Source: Clostridia bacterium (GTDB lineage Bacteria > Bacillota > Clostridia > Christensenellales > Aristaeellaceae). Taken from it: DNA of 64,000 bases. The translations under genes and the position numbers were made by a program. Below, one piece after another: positions 42,358 through 50,384 of the stretch; position 1 is the stretch's first letter; each line of letters opens with the position of its first letter. Where the stretch lies: positions 62,001-126,000 of the forward strand of contig JAFQQT010000017.1 of assembly GCA_017410455.1 (NCBI GenBank), written 5' to 3'. Under the pieces are notes generated by a model. It saw only the letters and a list, made by a program, of their open reading frames with translations, made no database searches and was not told where the DNA came from.

Positions 42358-43530
42358 ATGATCAAGAGCAGGAAATGGCTCGTCGCCCTTGTGATGGCGC
42401 TGGTCATGATGCTGCTGGCCGGCGCAGCCATGGCGGACACGCTGCGCTTTGGCACGGTGTCGGGCGGCAAGTCCGTCAACCTGCGCGGCACGCCCTCCAC
42501 CAGCGGCCAGTGGCTCGGCTCTTACCAGACGGGCACCTGGATGCGCATCCTGGGCGAGAGCGGCAACTTCTACCGCGTCAAGACCCCTGACGGCAAGACC
42601 GGCTACATGCACATGGATTATGTGGCGGTCACCTCTGTGGCCAAGGGAACCATCGGTGTTGTGGATAACTCCGGTTACCTCAACCTGCGCAAGTCTCCCA
42701 GCAGCTCCGCCCAGATCCTGGGCCAGTATGACGATGGCGTGCCCTGCATCCTGCTGAGCGAGTCGAACGGCTGGTACCATGTCAAGGTGGATGGCGTGCT
42801 GGGCTATTTCTCCGCGTCCTACATTGACAAGGTGTACACCACCTACTCCAGCGAAGTGGCGACGGTAACGACGAAGAACGGCGGCTCCCTGCGCCTCCGC
42901 CAGGGCCCTGGCACCGGCTACAGCACCATCAAGTCCGTCAAAAATGGCACATACGTCATGCTCCTGCAGAAGGGCGACGGCTGGTGGAAGGTCACCGTGG
43001 ATGGCAAGGTGGGCTTCATGGATTCGTCCTACCTCACCGACGGCATCGTCCGCAAGAGCGGCAGTTCCACGGGCAGCAGCGGCTCTTCCGGCAGCACCTC
43101 CTCGGGCAGCAGTTCCAGCAGCGGCGCTTACGCCGTGGTCAGCAACCCCGGCAAGAATCAGAAGCTCTACCTGCGCCAGTCCGCCTCCAAGTCCAGCAAG
43201 ACCCTGGGGGCTTACGGCAACGGCACGAAGGTGACCGTTCTGGAATACGGCGCCCAGTGGTGCAAGGTGAAGGTGGATGGCAAGACCGGCTTCATGATGA
43301 CCGACTACCTGACGGTTTACAACGTGTCCTCCAACCCCACCATGACCGTGACCCACCCCGACAGGACCTTCGTTTACCTGCGCAGCACCGCCGCCCAGAC
43401 CTCGGGCAACATCCTCGTCAAGGTGCCCCACGGCAAGGAAGTGACCGTGCTTGTCCCCGGCAAGACCTGGACCAAGGTGCGCTACAACGGCTATACCGGC
43501 TACATGATGACCCGCTTCCTCAAGGACTGA
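42358..43530 (+). CDS. Secreted protein with five SH3-type repeats
   Basis: A 390-residue exported protein. The signal peptide is MIKSRKWLVALVMALVMMLL followed by AGAAMA. Five SH3_3 repeats follow, each with VNLRGTPS-like, YLNLRKSPS, SLRLRQGPG, KLYLRQSAS and FVYLRSTAA starts and a GYM/GFM end. A Ser/Gly linker of about 25 residues separates repeats 3 and 4. It probably binds the cell wall or a surface partner. The ribosome binding site is GAAGGAGG. Confidence 0.88.
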   Translation: MIKSRKWLVALVMALVMMLLAGAAMADTLRFGTVSGGKSVNLRGTPSTSGQWLGSYQTGTWMRILGESGNFYRVKTPDGKTGYMHMDYVAVTSVAKGTIGVVDNSGYLNLRKSPSSSAQILGQYDDGVPCILLSESNGWYHVKVDGVLGYFSASYIDKVYTTYSSEVATVTTKNGGSLRLRQGPGTGYSTIKSVKNGTYVMLLQKGDGWWKVTVDGKVGFMDSSYLTDGIVRKSGSSTGSSGSSGSTSSGSSSSSGAYAVVSNPGKNQKLYLRQSASKSSKTLGAYGNGTKVTVLEYGAQWCKVKVDGKTGFMMTDYLTVYNVSSNPTMTVTHPDRTFVYLRSTAAQTSGNILVKVPHGKEVTVLVPGKTWTKVRYNGYTGYMMTRFLKD

Positions 43531-43541
43531 CAACATATCTT

Positions 43542-43571
43542 CGCCTCCCTGCATGCCGGGGAGGCGTTTTT
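43542..43571 (+). terminator. Terminator of the SH3 repeat gene
   Basis: CGCCTCCC (43542-43549) pairs with GGGAGGCG (43559-43566), then TTTTT. Confidence 0.85.
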
Positions 43572-43668
43572 GTTACAAGTGTAAACAATGCAGAACCGGG
43601 AAGGAAGCCCCTTCCAGCTCCGTTTTGATGGATGACAGCTGCCAAACAACAAAACGAGGTGGAAGAAC

Positions 43669-44808
43669 ATGAAGAAGATGCTGACCCTGATCCTGGCCCT
43701 GATGCTGACGATGACGATGCTGCCTGCGCTGGCGGAAGCCACCGGGGTGCAGCAGCTGCCGGCGGAGATCGCCGCCCTCTTTGATGCGCCTGCCTGGGAG
43801 GGCTACGACGTGCCGTACACCACCGAACGCCCCGGGCAGCTGGCCTATGTGTGGGATGAGTACGGCGACTGCGGCCTGGTGCTGATGACCAACGGCAAGG
43901 TGGATGTGCTGTGCCTGATCGAACGCACCAGCACGGGCGGAATGCGCATCACCGGCCGGAATTACTACGCCATTCGCGGCGATTACGTTCCCGGCTTCGA
44001 CACCACGCCGGATCAGCCCAACAGCTCTGTCACCCTGGAGGTGTACGGCGACGACTACCTGCTGTGCTTCTCCAAAGCCAGCGGCGAGTGGCGCATTGTG
44101 TCCCTGTACGACTACGGCGCCAGCTACATGGCTTACATCAGCAGCAGCCGCATCCGCTATATCCCCGGCAAGGCCACGGGCAGCGAGCCCCGCATGATCT
44201 TCGATGACGCGGCGGCCAGGAATGTCTATGGCGTGTACGACAACCGCTTCGCCGCCTTCAGCTGGCACAGCTTCCCCGCCAGCGTCAGCGAGGCCCGCGC
44301 AAAGCTGAGCAACCCGCCGGACACCCCCAGCGATTTCTACAGCCCTGTGCAGGTCACTCTGCGCGCGAACGAGCAGTATGACGTTTACTCCGCCCCCGGC
44401 CGCGACAGCTACCGCCCCGCCAATGGCAAGGCCGTCATGTCCACCAACGACTGGGTGCAGATCTTCGGCGTCGAGGACGGCTGGGCGCTGGTGCAGTACG
44501 ATATCTCCTCGGATCAGATGCGCTTCGGCTATGTGGACGCGTCCGTCCTGCCTGCCGGAACCCGCGTGCAGCAGCTGACCTGGTATGACCTGCCGCAGCA
44601 GACCATCCTGCGGGACGTGACCGTTACCGACGACCCGCTGGAAAGCGGCAGCAGCCTGATCCGCCTGAGCGCGGGCGTGCAGGTGCAGGTGCTGTCCTCC
44701 TTCGGACAGTGGTACTACATCCAGACCAGCGACCTGTACGGCAGAGCACTACGCGGCTTCGTGCCACAGAGCTGCATTGACCTGGTTACCTGGAGCGACG
44801 GGAAATAA
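43669..44808 (+). CDS. Exported SH3-domain protein, first of a tandem pair
   Basis: A 379-residue exported protein: signal peptide MKKMLTLILALMLTMTMLPALA, an unclassified N-terminal domain (about 25-225), then two SH3-like segments. The block SAPGRDSYRPANGKAVMS followed by DWVQIFGVEDGWALVQYDIS is almost identical in the next gene. No catalytic motif is recognised. The pair and the neighbouring SH3 genes form a cluster of surface proteins. Confidence 0.78.
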   Translation: MKKMLTLILALMLTMTMLPALAEATGVQQLPAEIAALFDAPAWEGYDVPYTTERPGQLAYVWDEYGDCGLVLMTNGKVDVLCLIERTSTGGMRITGRNYYAIRGDYVPGFDTTPDQPNSSVTLEVYGDDYLLCFSKASGEWRIVSLYDYGASYMAYISSSRIRYIPGKATGSEPRMIFDDAAARNVYGVYDNRFAAFSWHSFPASVSEARAKLSNPPDTPSDFYSPVQVTLRANEQYDVYSAPGRDSYRPANGKAVMSTNDWVQIFGVEDGWALVQYDISSDQMRFGYVDASVLPAGTRVQQLTWYDLPQQTILRDVTVTDDPLESGSSLIRLSAGVQVQVLSSFGQWYYIQTSDLYGRALRGFVPQSCIDLVTWSDGK

Positions 44809-44988
44809 GCGATTTTTCATCGGAGCGGTCTCCTGCAGGGGAGTCCGCTCCTTTCAGTTCACATCAGGCTTGCCAGTATATTGGAGATCATCTGTTGAGA
44901 AAAAACACCTGGCCGGGAAGATTTTCCCTGCGCCGTGCGTTCTGTAGGTGACAGCTGTTCCCGAAGAAAATGAAATGAGGTGTCCGAC

Positions 44989-46146
44989 ATGAAAAAGCTC
45001 CTTCTGCTGCTGACCCTGCTCATGACCCTGTGCGCGGCCTCTGCCCTGGCGGATGAGATCCCGGCGGAGATCGAGAAGCTGTTTTCCGTTGCTACCTGGG
45101 AGGACTATACCTTCGCCCGTGTCAGCGCGAATCCGGAGGAATATGCCTTCTTCCTCTGCGATGAGGGCGTGATCATCGGCGGCGAGCCCCTGGGTATGGT
45201 TATCATGAAAAAGGGCGACCGCAATGTGCTGTGCGTGCTGCAGAAGCGCAGCGGACAGTGGCGCATCACCGGCCGCAGTCATACCGCCCTGCCCGAGGGC
45301 GATGTGATCCCCCAGCTGCACTTTGACCTGCAGGACGATATCGACCTCATCTACGGCAGCACGCCCGTGCGCGGGATTCACACCATCAGCCTGAAGTACA
45401 ACGGGCGGACGGTGCGCTTCTCCGGCATGGTGGTGGGCGAAGGCCTCGATACGACGGAGGCGATTGTTCTGGAAGAGGGCATCCGCTATGTCTTCAGCCA
45501 TGACCTGGCCTATGCCGGTTCGCAGACGGTCTACGGCGTGTTTGATGCGTCCTTCGAGGCCTTCAATTACCGCGATTTCCCCAAATCCCCGGCGGAGGCG
45601 GACGCGGTGCTGACCTTCGCGCCGGACATTCCGCGCAATTCCGGCGACCCCAATGCCCTGCCCAGCCCGCAGGAACCGGCCCTGCGCTCGGGCGAGAAGT
45701 ATGATGTGTTTTCCGCCCCGGGCCGCGACAGTTACCGCCCTGCCAATGGCAAGGCCGTGATGTCCACCAACGACTGGGTGCAGGTTTTCGGCGTCGAGGA
45801 CGGCTGGGTGCTGGTGCAGTACGATATCTCCTCCGGGCAGATGCGCTTCGGCTACGTGGACGCCTCCGTCCTGCCCAGGGGCGTGCAGGTGCCCCAGCTG
45901 ACCTGGGCGGAGATCCCCTATGAGATCACCGCTGCGACCTGCCTCACGGATGATCCGCTCAACTCCTGCAAGGTGCTCATGCAGCTGCAGCCGGGCGAGC
46001 AGGTGACGGTGCTGGCCACCATGGGTCAGTGGCTCTACGTGGAAACGACGCTCTCGGGCAAGGATGTGCGCGGGTTCATCCCGATGGAGGCCGCGACTCC
46101 GTTGGAACCGGAGGACGGCTGGGATGCGCTGTATCCCAACGGCTGA
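44989..46146 (+). CDS. Exported SH3-domain protein, second of a tandem pair
   Basis: A 385-residue paralogue of the previous protein with the same order: signal peptide MKKLLLLLTLLMTLCAASALA, N-terminal domain beginning DEIPAEIEKLFSVATWEDY, and C-terminal SH3-like segments. The N-terminal halves have diverged while the SH3 block (about residues 230-300) is nearly unchanged. The start at 44989 follows a GAGGTG site. Confidence 0.78.
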   Translation: MKKLLLLLTLLMTLCAASALADEIPAEIEKLFSVATWEDYTFARVSANPEEYAFFLCDEGVIIGGEPLGMVIMKKGDRNVLCVLQKRSGQWRITGRSHTALPEGDVIPQLHFDLQDDIDLIYGSTPVRGIHTISLKYNGRTVRFSGMVVGEGLDTTEAIVLEEGIRYVFSHDLAYAGSQTVYGVFDASFEAFNYRDFPKSPAEADAVLTFAPDIPRNSGDPNALPSPQEPALRSGEKYDVFSAPGRDSYRPANGKAVMSTNDWVQVFGVEDGWVLVQYDISSGQMRFGYVDASVLPRGVQVPQLTWAEIPYEITAATCLTDDPLNSCKVLMQLQPGEQVTVLATMGQWLYVETTLSGKDVRGFIPMEAATPLEPEDGWDALYPNG

Positions 46147-46159
46147 AAAGTGAATGAAA

Positions 46160-46197
46160 AAGAGCGGCGACCTCCTGTATGGGAGATCGCCGCTCTT
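46160..46197. terminator. Strong bidirectional terminator
   Basis: AAGAGCGGCGA (46160-46170) pairs with TCGCCGCTCTT (46187-46197), with an inner CTCC/GGGAG stem, between convergent genes. Confidence 0.88.
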
Positions 46198-46204
46198 GCG
46201 TGTG

Positions 46205-46687
46205 TCATTTGACTGTTGTCTTGATGGAGAAGGGGATGCCCCACATGTAGTACGTCACCGTCACCTCGCGCACGGAATGCATGCCGGCCTGGGTGAGGAT
46301 GACGGCGGTGAGGTCGGTGGTGCTGCCGGGCGCCACGGTGCCGAAGGGCGCGCCGCCGACCTGCAGCACGTCGCCTGCCATGGGGGAGATCTGCACCTCC
46401 ACCATCTCCGCAGGGATGCGGCAGTCGTTCTTCAGGCGGATGGTGTAGATGCAGAACTGGTACGCCTCCGCGCCCTCCAGGGAGGTGCTGCTGGTGAAGG
46501 GCGTGCCCACCACGGCATTCAGGCGCACCTGCTCGGCCAGGCTGTCGAAGGTTTCCTGCTTGGCGGTGGCTTCCATGGTGACCACGCCGCAGGCGTCCAC
46601 ATAGATGTTGGCAGTCATGTAGAGGCTGCCAACGCCCACCAGCGTCAGCAGCAGCACAAGCACGGAGAGAATGGCGAAAATCTTCAT
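46205..46687 (-). CDS. Signal-anchored extracellular protein next to the motor pair
   Basis: A 160-residue protein with one N-terminal membrane helix (IFAILSVLVLLLTLVGVGSLYM) and an extracellular domain of about 130 residues that looks beta-rich (YQFCIYTIRLKNDCRIPAEMVEVQ). It is the last gene after the ZorA/ZorB-like pair, with a 67-base gap and the same strand, and could be a third component or an accessory. Function unknown. A weak AAGGTGA site precedes the ATG. Confidence 0.65.
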   Translation of the reverse strand: MKIFAILSVLVLLLTLVGVGSLYMTANIYVDACGVVTMEATAKQETFDSLAEQVRLNAVVGTPFTSSTSLEGAEAYQFCIYTIRLKNDCRIPAEMVEVQISPMAGDVLQVGGAPFGTVAPGSTTDLTAVILTQAGMHSVREVTVTYYMWGIPFSIKTTVK

Positions 46688-46754
46688 AGCGTCACCTTTC
46701 GGATAGAAGTCGGAAAGGGAGGGAGCCCTGTGCGGACTCCCTCGCCCTGGTGGA

Positions 46755-47819
46755 TCAGTAGCCGTTGATGATGCGGTTGAGCTCCTCGATCATCTCCGCG
46801 TCGCGCAGGGTGAACTTGAACTCCACGCGGCGGGATGCGTCCTGATCGACGTAGCCATAGGCGTTGTAGACCGGGTCGGAATAGCCCTTGCCGGTGCACA
46901 CGAGGATGGCGTCGAGCTTGCTGAGCATGCGGGAATCGTTGGCATACATGCTGCGGATGTAGAGGAGCACCGAGAGCGCACGCTCCTGGGAGAGCTCCAT
47001 GTTGCGCTCATAGGTGCCGGACCTGTCCGTGTGGCCCTCGATGGTGATGGTGCCCATGTAGTCGCTGTAAGCGGAGGAGAGCAGAACATCCAGGTACACC
47101 GGCACGAAGGAATCCAGGAAGGCCTTCGAACTGGCGGTCAGCTCGGCGGAGTTGGTCTCGAAGGTCAGCATGTAGGAGGGAATCACGATGTCGCCGGTGT
47201 TGGGGTCGACCGCTGCGGAAACGCCCCTGCGCTGCAGTGCGCTGGACACTTCGCTGATGATCTCCGCGCGCACGCCCACCATGCTGCCCAGCTGGCCCAC
47301 CTGCAGGCTGAAGGCGGTCTTCTGGTCGTTGAGCTCCTTCTGGGCGGCGGACAGGGCGATCTGGGCGGTCTTGAGGTCGGCCTCCTGTTGGGCGAGGATG
47401 ATGTAGGCCTGCGCCAGCTCCTCCTGGGAGATGGCGAGGTTCTGCTGTGCGGCGATCAGCTCGGCTTCCTTGTCGTCCAGTTCGGCCTGCTTACCGGCGA
47501 TCTCGCCCTGCATGATGATGATCATGGCACTCTGGTTGTCCATGGTCACCTGCTGGGAGGCCAGCTGCAGGGTCTGCTGATCCAGCTGGCTCTGCTGGTC
47601 CAGGAGGATGATCTGCTGTGCGTCCAGCTGCGCCTGCTGCTGTTCCAGCTCGGCCTGCGTGCTCTCCAGCATGGTGAAGTACTGGTACAGGCTGACCGAC
47701 AGGATCAGCACGAACACCAGCAGCAGCGCAGCCATCAGGTCGGAGTAGCTGATCCAGCTGGCGCCGGCGTTGCCTGCGCCCGTGCCGCTGCGGCTGTTAT
47801 GGATGCGTTGACGGGCCAT
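46755..47819 (-). CDS. ZorB-like motor subunit (MotB/OmpA type) with a long coiled coil
   Basis: A 354-residue protein. One membrane helix begins SYSDLMAALLLVFVLILS; Asp27 is the proton-binding residue expected in MotB/ZorB. Next is a Gln-rich coiled coil of about 140 residues (repeats such as QQQAQLDAQQ and LASQQVTMDNQ), then an OmpA-like peptidoglycan-binding domain (about 210-350: LTFETNSAELTASSKAFLD, ITIEGHTDRSG, DASRRVEFKF). It should anchor to the wall and form a stator with the ZorA-like protein. ATG 47819 is 2 bases after the upstream stop, with GGAGGG upstream. Confidence 0.85.
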   Translation of the reverse strand: MARQRIHNSRSGTGAGNAGASWISYSDLMAALLLVFVLILSVSLYQYFTMLESTQAELEQQQAQLDAQQIILLDQQSQLDQQTLQLASQQVTMDNQSAMIIIMQGEIAGKQAELDDKEAELIAAQQNLAISQEELAQAYIILAQQEADLKTAQIALSAAQKELNDQKTAFSLQVGQLGSMVGVRAEIISEVSSALQRRGVSAAVDPNTGDIVIPSYMLTFETNSAELTASSKAFLDSFVPVYLDVLLSSAYSDYMGTITIEGHTDRSGTYERNMELSQERALSVLLYIRSMYANDSRMLSKLDAILVCTGKGYSDPVYNAYGYVDQDASRRVEFKFTLRDAEMIEELNRIINGY

Positions 47820-47821
47820 GA

Positions 47822-49366
47822 TCAACCCTCCTCGCTCAGGGCGCCGGGTGCGGAGGCTGCATCGACAATCTGGCGCAGCTGCGTGAGCAGGCGCTGGAGC
47901 TCTGCGGCGGTATCGGTGGTGTCCGCGCTGCCGCCATCGCTGCTCAGGCGGTCGATCTTCTCCGTCAGCAGGGTCATCAGCGACGTCATGTTCTGGTCGA
48001 ACATGCCCAGGGACTGGCTCAGGCCGGTCACAACGCTGGTGACGAAGCCCTGGCAGGAGGCGGAAAGCTCCGCGGAGGCGTTCTGCATGGCGGTGGTGGC
48101 CTCCTGCAGCTGCTGGGCGTCGGTGCGGGCGGCGCTCTGGAGGGTTTCGGCGGCGGTGGCGTTCTGCTGGGCGTACTGGTTGATGCAGCCCAGCAGCGCG
48201 CGGTGGCTCTCGCCCAGCGCCTGCAGGGACTGGGCCTGCCCCTCGCTCATGCGCTGCATGTTGGACAGGAGCTGAGCCGCAGACAGCTCGAAGCGCTCAT
48301 CCCGCGCACGGGAGGCGGAAAGCTCCTGCATGTACTGCGAGAAGCGGTCCATCACGTCCTGGGAGATGCTGCGCAGCTGCTGCGCGTCGGCAACGATGGC
48401 CGTGGCCGCCTGCATGGAGGCGGTCACCTGCGTCATGGCGACCTGCTGGTTCTGGTTGATCTCCGTCATCGTGCGGCCCAGCTGGATGAACTGGTCGTTG
48501 AGGGAGGTGTTCATCTGCTGCACGAAGCTGCCCACGATGCGGGATACGCCATCCACCTGTGCGCGGGTGGCGCCGATGAGGAAGTTGTCCATCGCCTGCG
48601 CCACGGGGGTCATCACGCGGGAAACGCTGCTTTCCATCACCTGCGCCAGCGTGCCGGGCAGCACCTCCGTCAGGCCGGAGAGCATGTGGTTGCTGTCCTG
48701 GTTCTGGCAGATGAGCTGCACATCGTTATCCAGCGGACGGCTCATGGCCAGGGAGGTGAAGCACTCCACAAAATCGTCGATGGCGCGGTAGCCCGAGCCC
48801 TGCAGGACGCGGTTGATCATGTTGAAGCAGATCGAGCAGCTCACGCCCGCCACCGAGGTGCCGAAGGCGAACTTCATGCCGTCCAGCAGGGTCGGGATGG
48901 AGTTGATGATGTTGGCCGAATCGCTGAAGTCGAGGCCGGAAAGGCCGCTCATCATGCCCATGAAGGTGCCCAGAATGCCCAGGGAGGTCAGCAGACTCGG
49001 CACCAGCTCCGCCAGCTGCGCGTTGCCCGGGCCGTGTACGACGGTGTCATCGTTGATGTAGTCCTCCACGTTGCAGGGGAGGCCGCGGCGGTCCAGCTGC
49101 TCGGCGTTCTGCAGGAAGCGCAGCCAGGTGCCCTTCAGACGGACGCCCACGAAGCGCTTCTCCTGCCACACGGGCGTGCCCTGACGGGTGCCTGCGTCCT
49201 GCTGCAGCTTGCGGATGGCGCGGCGCAGCGCCCGACGGGTGCCCACCAGGGGCAGCAGGCACTTGAACACGCCGATGATGGTCACGCCGGCAATGGCTGC
49301 GTAGACAATGTAGTCTATGAGGTTTTCCATAAGGGCGTTGGCGAACTGGTTCAGGGCGTCGAGCAT
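47822..49366 (-). CDS. ZorA-like motor subunit (MotA/TolQ/ExbB type) with a long helical tail
   Basis: A 514-residue protein. Three membrane helices are seen: about 18-42, 115-140 (LLTSLGILGTFMGMMSGLSG) and 160-185 (KFAFGTSVAGVSCSICFNMI), the order of MotA/TolQ/ExbB channel subunits. Residues about 230-514 are a helical cytoplasmic tail (QVTASMQAATAIVADAQQL and similar), a feature of ZorA rather than of flagellar MotA. No flagellar, chemotaxis, Tol or Zorya effector genes lie nearby. It is first in a three-gene unit with promoter 49458-49486; AGGAGG precedes the ATG. Confidence 0.85.
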   Translation of the reverse strand: MLDALNQFANALMENLIDYIVYAAIAGVTIIGVFKCLLPLVGTRRALRRAIRKLQQDAGTRQGTPVWQEKRFVGVRLKGTWLRFLQNAEQLDRRGLPCNVEDYINDDTVVHGPGNAQLAELVPSLLTSLGILGTFMGMMSGLSGLDFSDSANIINSIPTLLDGMKFAFGTSVAGVSCSICFNMINRVLQGSGYRAIDDFVECFTSLAMSRPLDNDVQLICQNQDSNHMLSGLTEVLPGTLAQVMESSVSRVMTPVAQAMDNFLIGATRAQVDGVSRIVGSFVQQMNTSLNDQFIQLGRTMTEINQNQQVAMTQVTASMQAATAIVADAQQLRSISQDVMDRFSQYMQELSASRARDERFELSAAQLLSNMQRMSEGQAQSLQALGESHRALLGCINQYAQQNATAAETLQSAARTDAQQLQEATTAMQNASAELSASCQGFVTSVVTGLSQSLGMFDQNMTSLMTLLTEKIDRLSSDGGSADTTDTAAELQRLLTQLRQIVDAASAPGALSEEG

Positions 49367-49457
49367 GGCAGAATCCTCCTGTATATCAGCCTGTGAGGCA
49401 GCGTATGCTTGTTTGAGCGGGAAGTGGGCGTGGCAACGGGAACATTACACCCATTCT

Positions 49458-49486
49458 ATTCTACACGATTTTGCCGCGCTTGTAAA
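49458..49486 (-). promoter_or_regulatory. Promoter of the motor operon
   Basis: Minus strand TTTACA (49486-49481), 17-base spacer, TAGAAT (49463-49458). Confidence 0.7.
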
Positions 49487-49605
49487 TGGATGATGATGAA
49501 CCTTCACAACATTACAACGCAGGAGGGGGCGGAAATCCTCCCGGATGGCGCATGAAAGTTTCCCCGCAGCATATAATGCAGCAGCACAGGCGGGGAGGGA
49601 GCGCG

Positions 49606-49806
49606 ATGGGCAGGGGATGCCGGAGGCGGATACGCCCGGGGCGGCGGTGGCGCGTCATGCCATGCGTGCGCCTGCTGGGGGTGTTTCTGCTGGCGATGGG
49701 GATGGCGCTGTTGTTCCTGTGCGTGCCCGGGTGGGCCTGGGCGGCGCTGACGGGCGCGTCCCTGGTGGCCTGCGGGCTGTTCCTGGCCACCTCGGGCACC
49801 TGGTGA
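49606..49806 (+). CDS. Small basic membrane protein upstream of spoVM
   Basis: A 66-residue protein with a very basic N-terminus (MGRGCRRRIRPGRRWRV) and two hydrophobic helices (LLGVFLLAMGMALLFL and a second to the C-terminus). GGGAGGGAG lies about 8 bases before the ATG. It is 24 bases before spoVM and may be co-expressed with it during sporulation (inference). No family is recognised. Confidence 0.55.
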   Translation: MGRGCRRRIRPGRRWRVMPCVRLLGVFLLAMGMALLFLCVPGWAWAALTGASLVACGLFLATSGTW

Positions 49807-49830
49807 GAATATGGAGAAGGAGGATGGACG

Positions 49831-49914
49831 ATGCGGTTCAGGATGGTATGCATCCGCCTGCCCAGGGTGCTGGGCGGTCTGGTCCGGCGCATGGCGCTGC
49901 GCAGGGCGCGGTGA
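49831..49914 (+). CDS. spoVM: Stage V sporulation protein M (27 residues)
   Basis: A 27-codon gene: ATG at 49831, TGA at 49912-49914, GGAGG 7 bases upstream. The core IRLPRVLGGLVRRM matches IKLPKFLGGIVRAM of B. subtilis SpoVM almost position for position, including the key Pro and the LGG-x-VR helix. SpoVM is an amphipathic helix that marks the convex forespore membrane and anchors SpoIVA of the spore coat. The N-terminus is two residues longer than in Bacillus. Its presence implies an endospore-forming lineage. Confidence 0.82.
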   Translation: MRFRMVCIRLPRVLGGLVRRMALRRAR

Positions 49915-49945
49915 GGAGGGCGATTGTCTTTTCATTGCACATGCA

Positions 49946-49974
49946 TTGACAAGGGGCGTGCAACGTGGTATCAT
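49946..49974 (+). promoter_or_regulatory. Promoter of the asd-dapA-dapB operon
   Basis: TTGACA (49946-49951), 17-base spacer, TATCAT (49969-49974). Confidence 0.85.
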
Positions 49975-50059
49975 GATTCCGGTATCCGCAAGGAGATCGG
50001 GGCAATACCCGACCAGTGCCCGGCCCGGAGCCGGGGATTGCCTGAATTGAAGATTTGCT

Positions 50060-50210
50060 GATGGGATCAGAGGTGCGCGGCGCGGCGTACCGCGGCGGAG
50101 GATGGGCAATCCGGTGAGGCCGCGGGAAGGGGCGCAGCGCCGAAAGGCAGGAGGGAGCCACGCTCCTGCGCTTGGCTGCAGGCCGCACAGGTCTGTGACT
50201 GTCATCGGGC
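50060..50210 (+). promoter_or_regulatory. Lysine riboswitch (L box)
   Basis: The conserved blocks appear in order: AGAGGTGCG (about 50070-50078), GGAAGGGGCGCAGCGCCGAA (about 50124-50144), GGCTGCAGGCCGCACAGG and GTGACTGTCA near the 3' strand, with GATG/CATC closing P1. Lysine binding should turn down the downstream asd-dapA-dapB genes. The 170 bases after it contain several short stems and no clear T-run terminator, so the expression platform is not resolved. Confidence 0.88.
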
Positions 50211-50384
50211 GCGTTGCCCGGCGGAGTGCTGGTTCGGGTTCAGGCGGGGGTGCTGTGCGCCCGCGTCTGCCGCATGTACACCGCAGGCTGTGCTTGGGGT
50301 GGATTTTTGATTTCCGGACAGGCATGTCCGATGTGGTCAGAATCGGGCCATCGGCGCATAATGCAGTTGAGGAGGACAAAGGAA

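Noticed and set aside
46205-49366. A complete Zorya defence system
   Set aside because: Only ZorA/ZorB-like genes are present; no ZorC/ZorD or ZorE helicase or nuclease gene lies within the window on either side.
49552-49569. A sporulation sigma factor promoter (GCATG then CATATAA) before the small membrane protein and spoVM
   Set aside because: The spacing (15 bases) does not match the sigma-E, sigma-F, sigma-G or sigma-K layouts well enough to claim.
50214-50384. A longer N-terminus for Asd reading through the leader
   Set aside because: The extra residues lie in the lysine riboswitch region and its linker and share nothing with the enzyme; the ATG at 50385 has a strong ribosome binding site.
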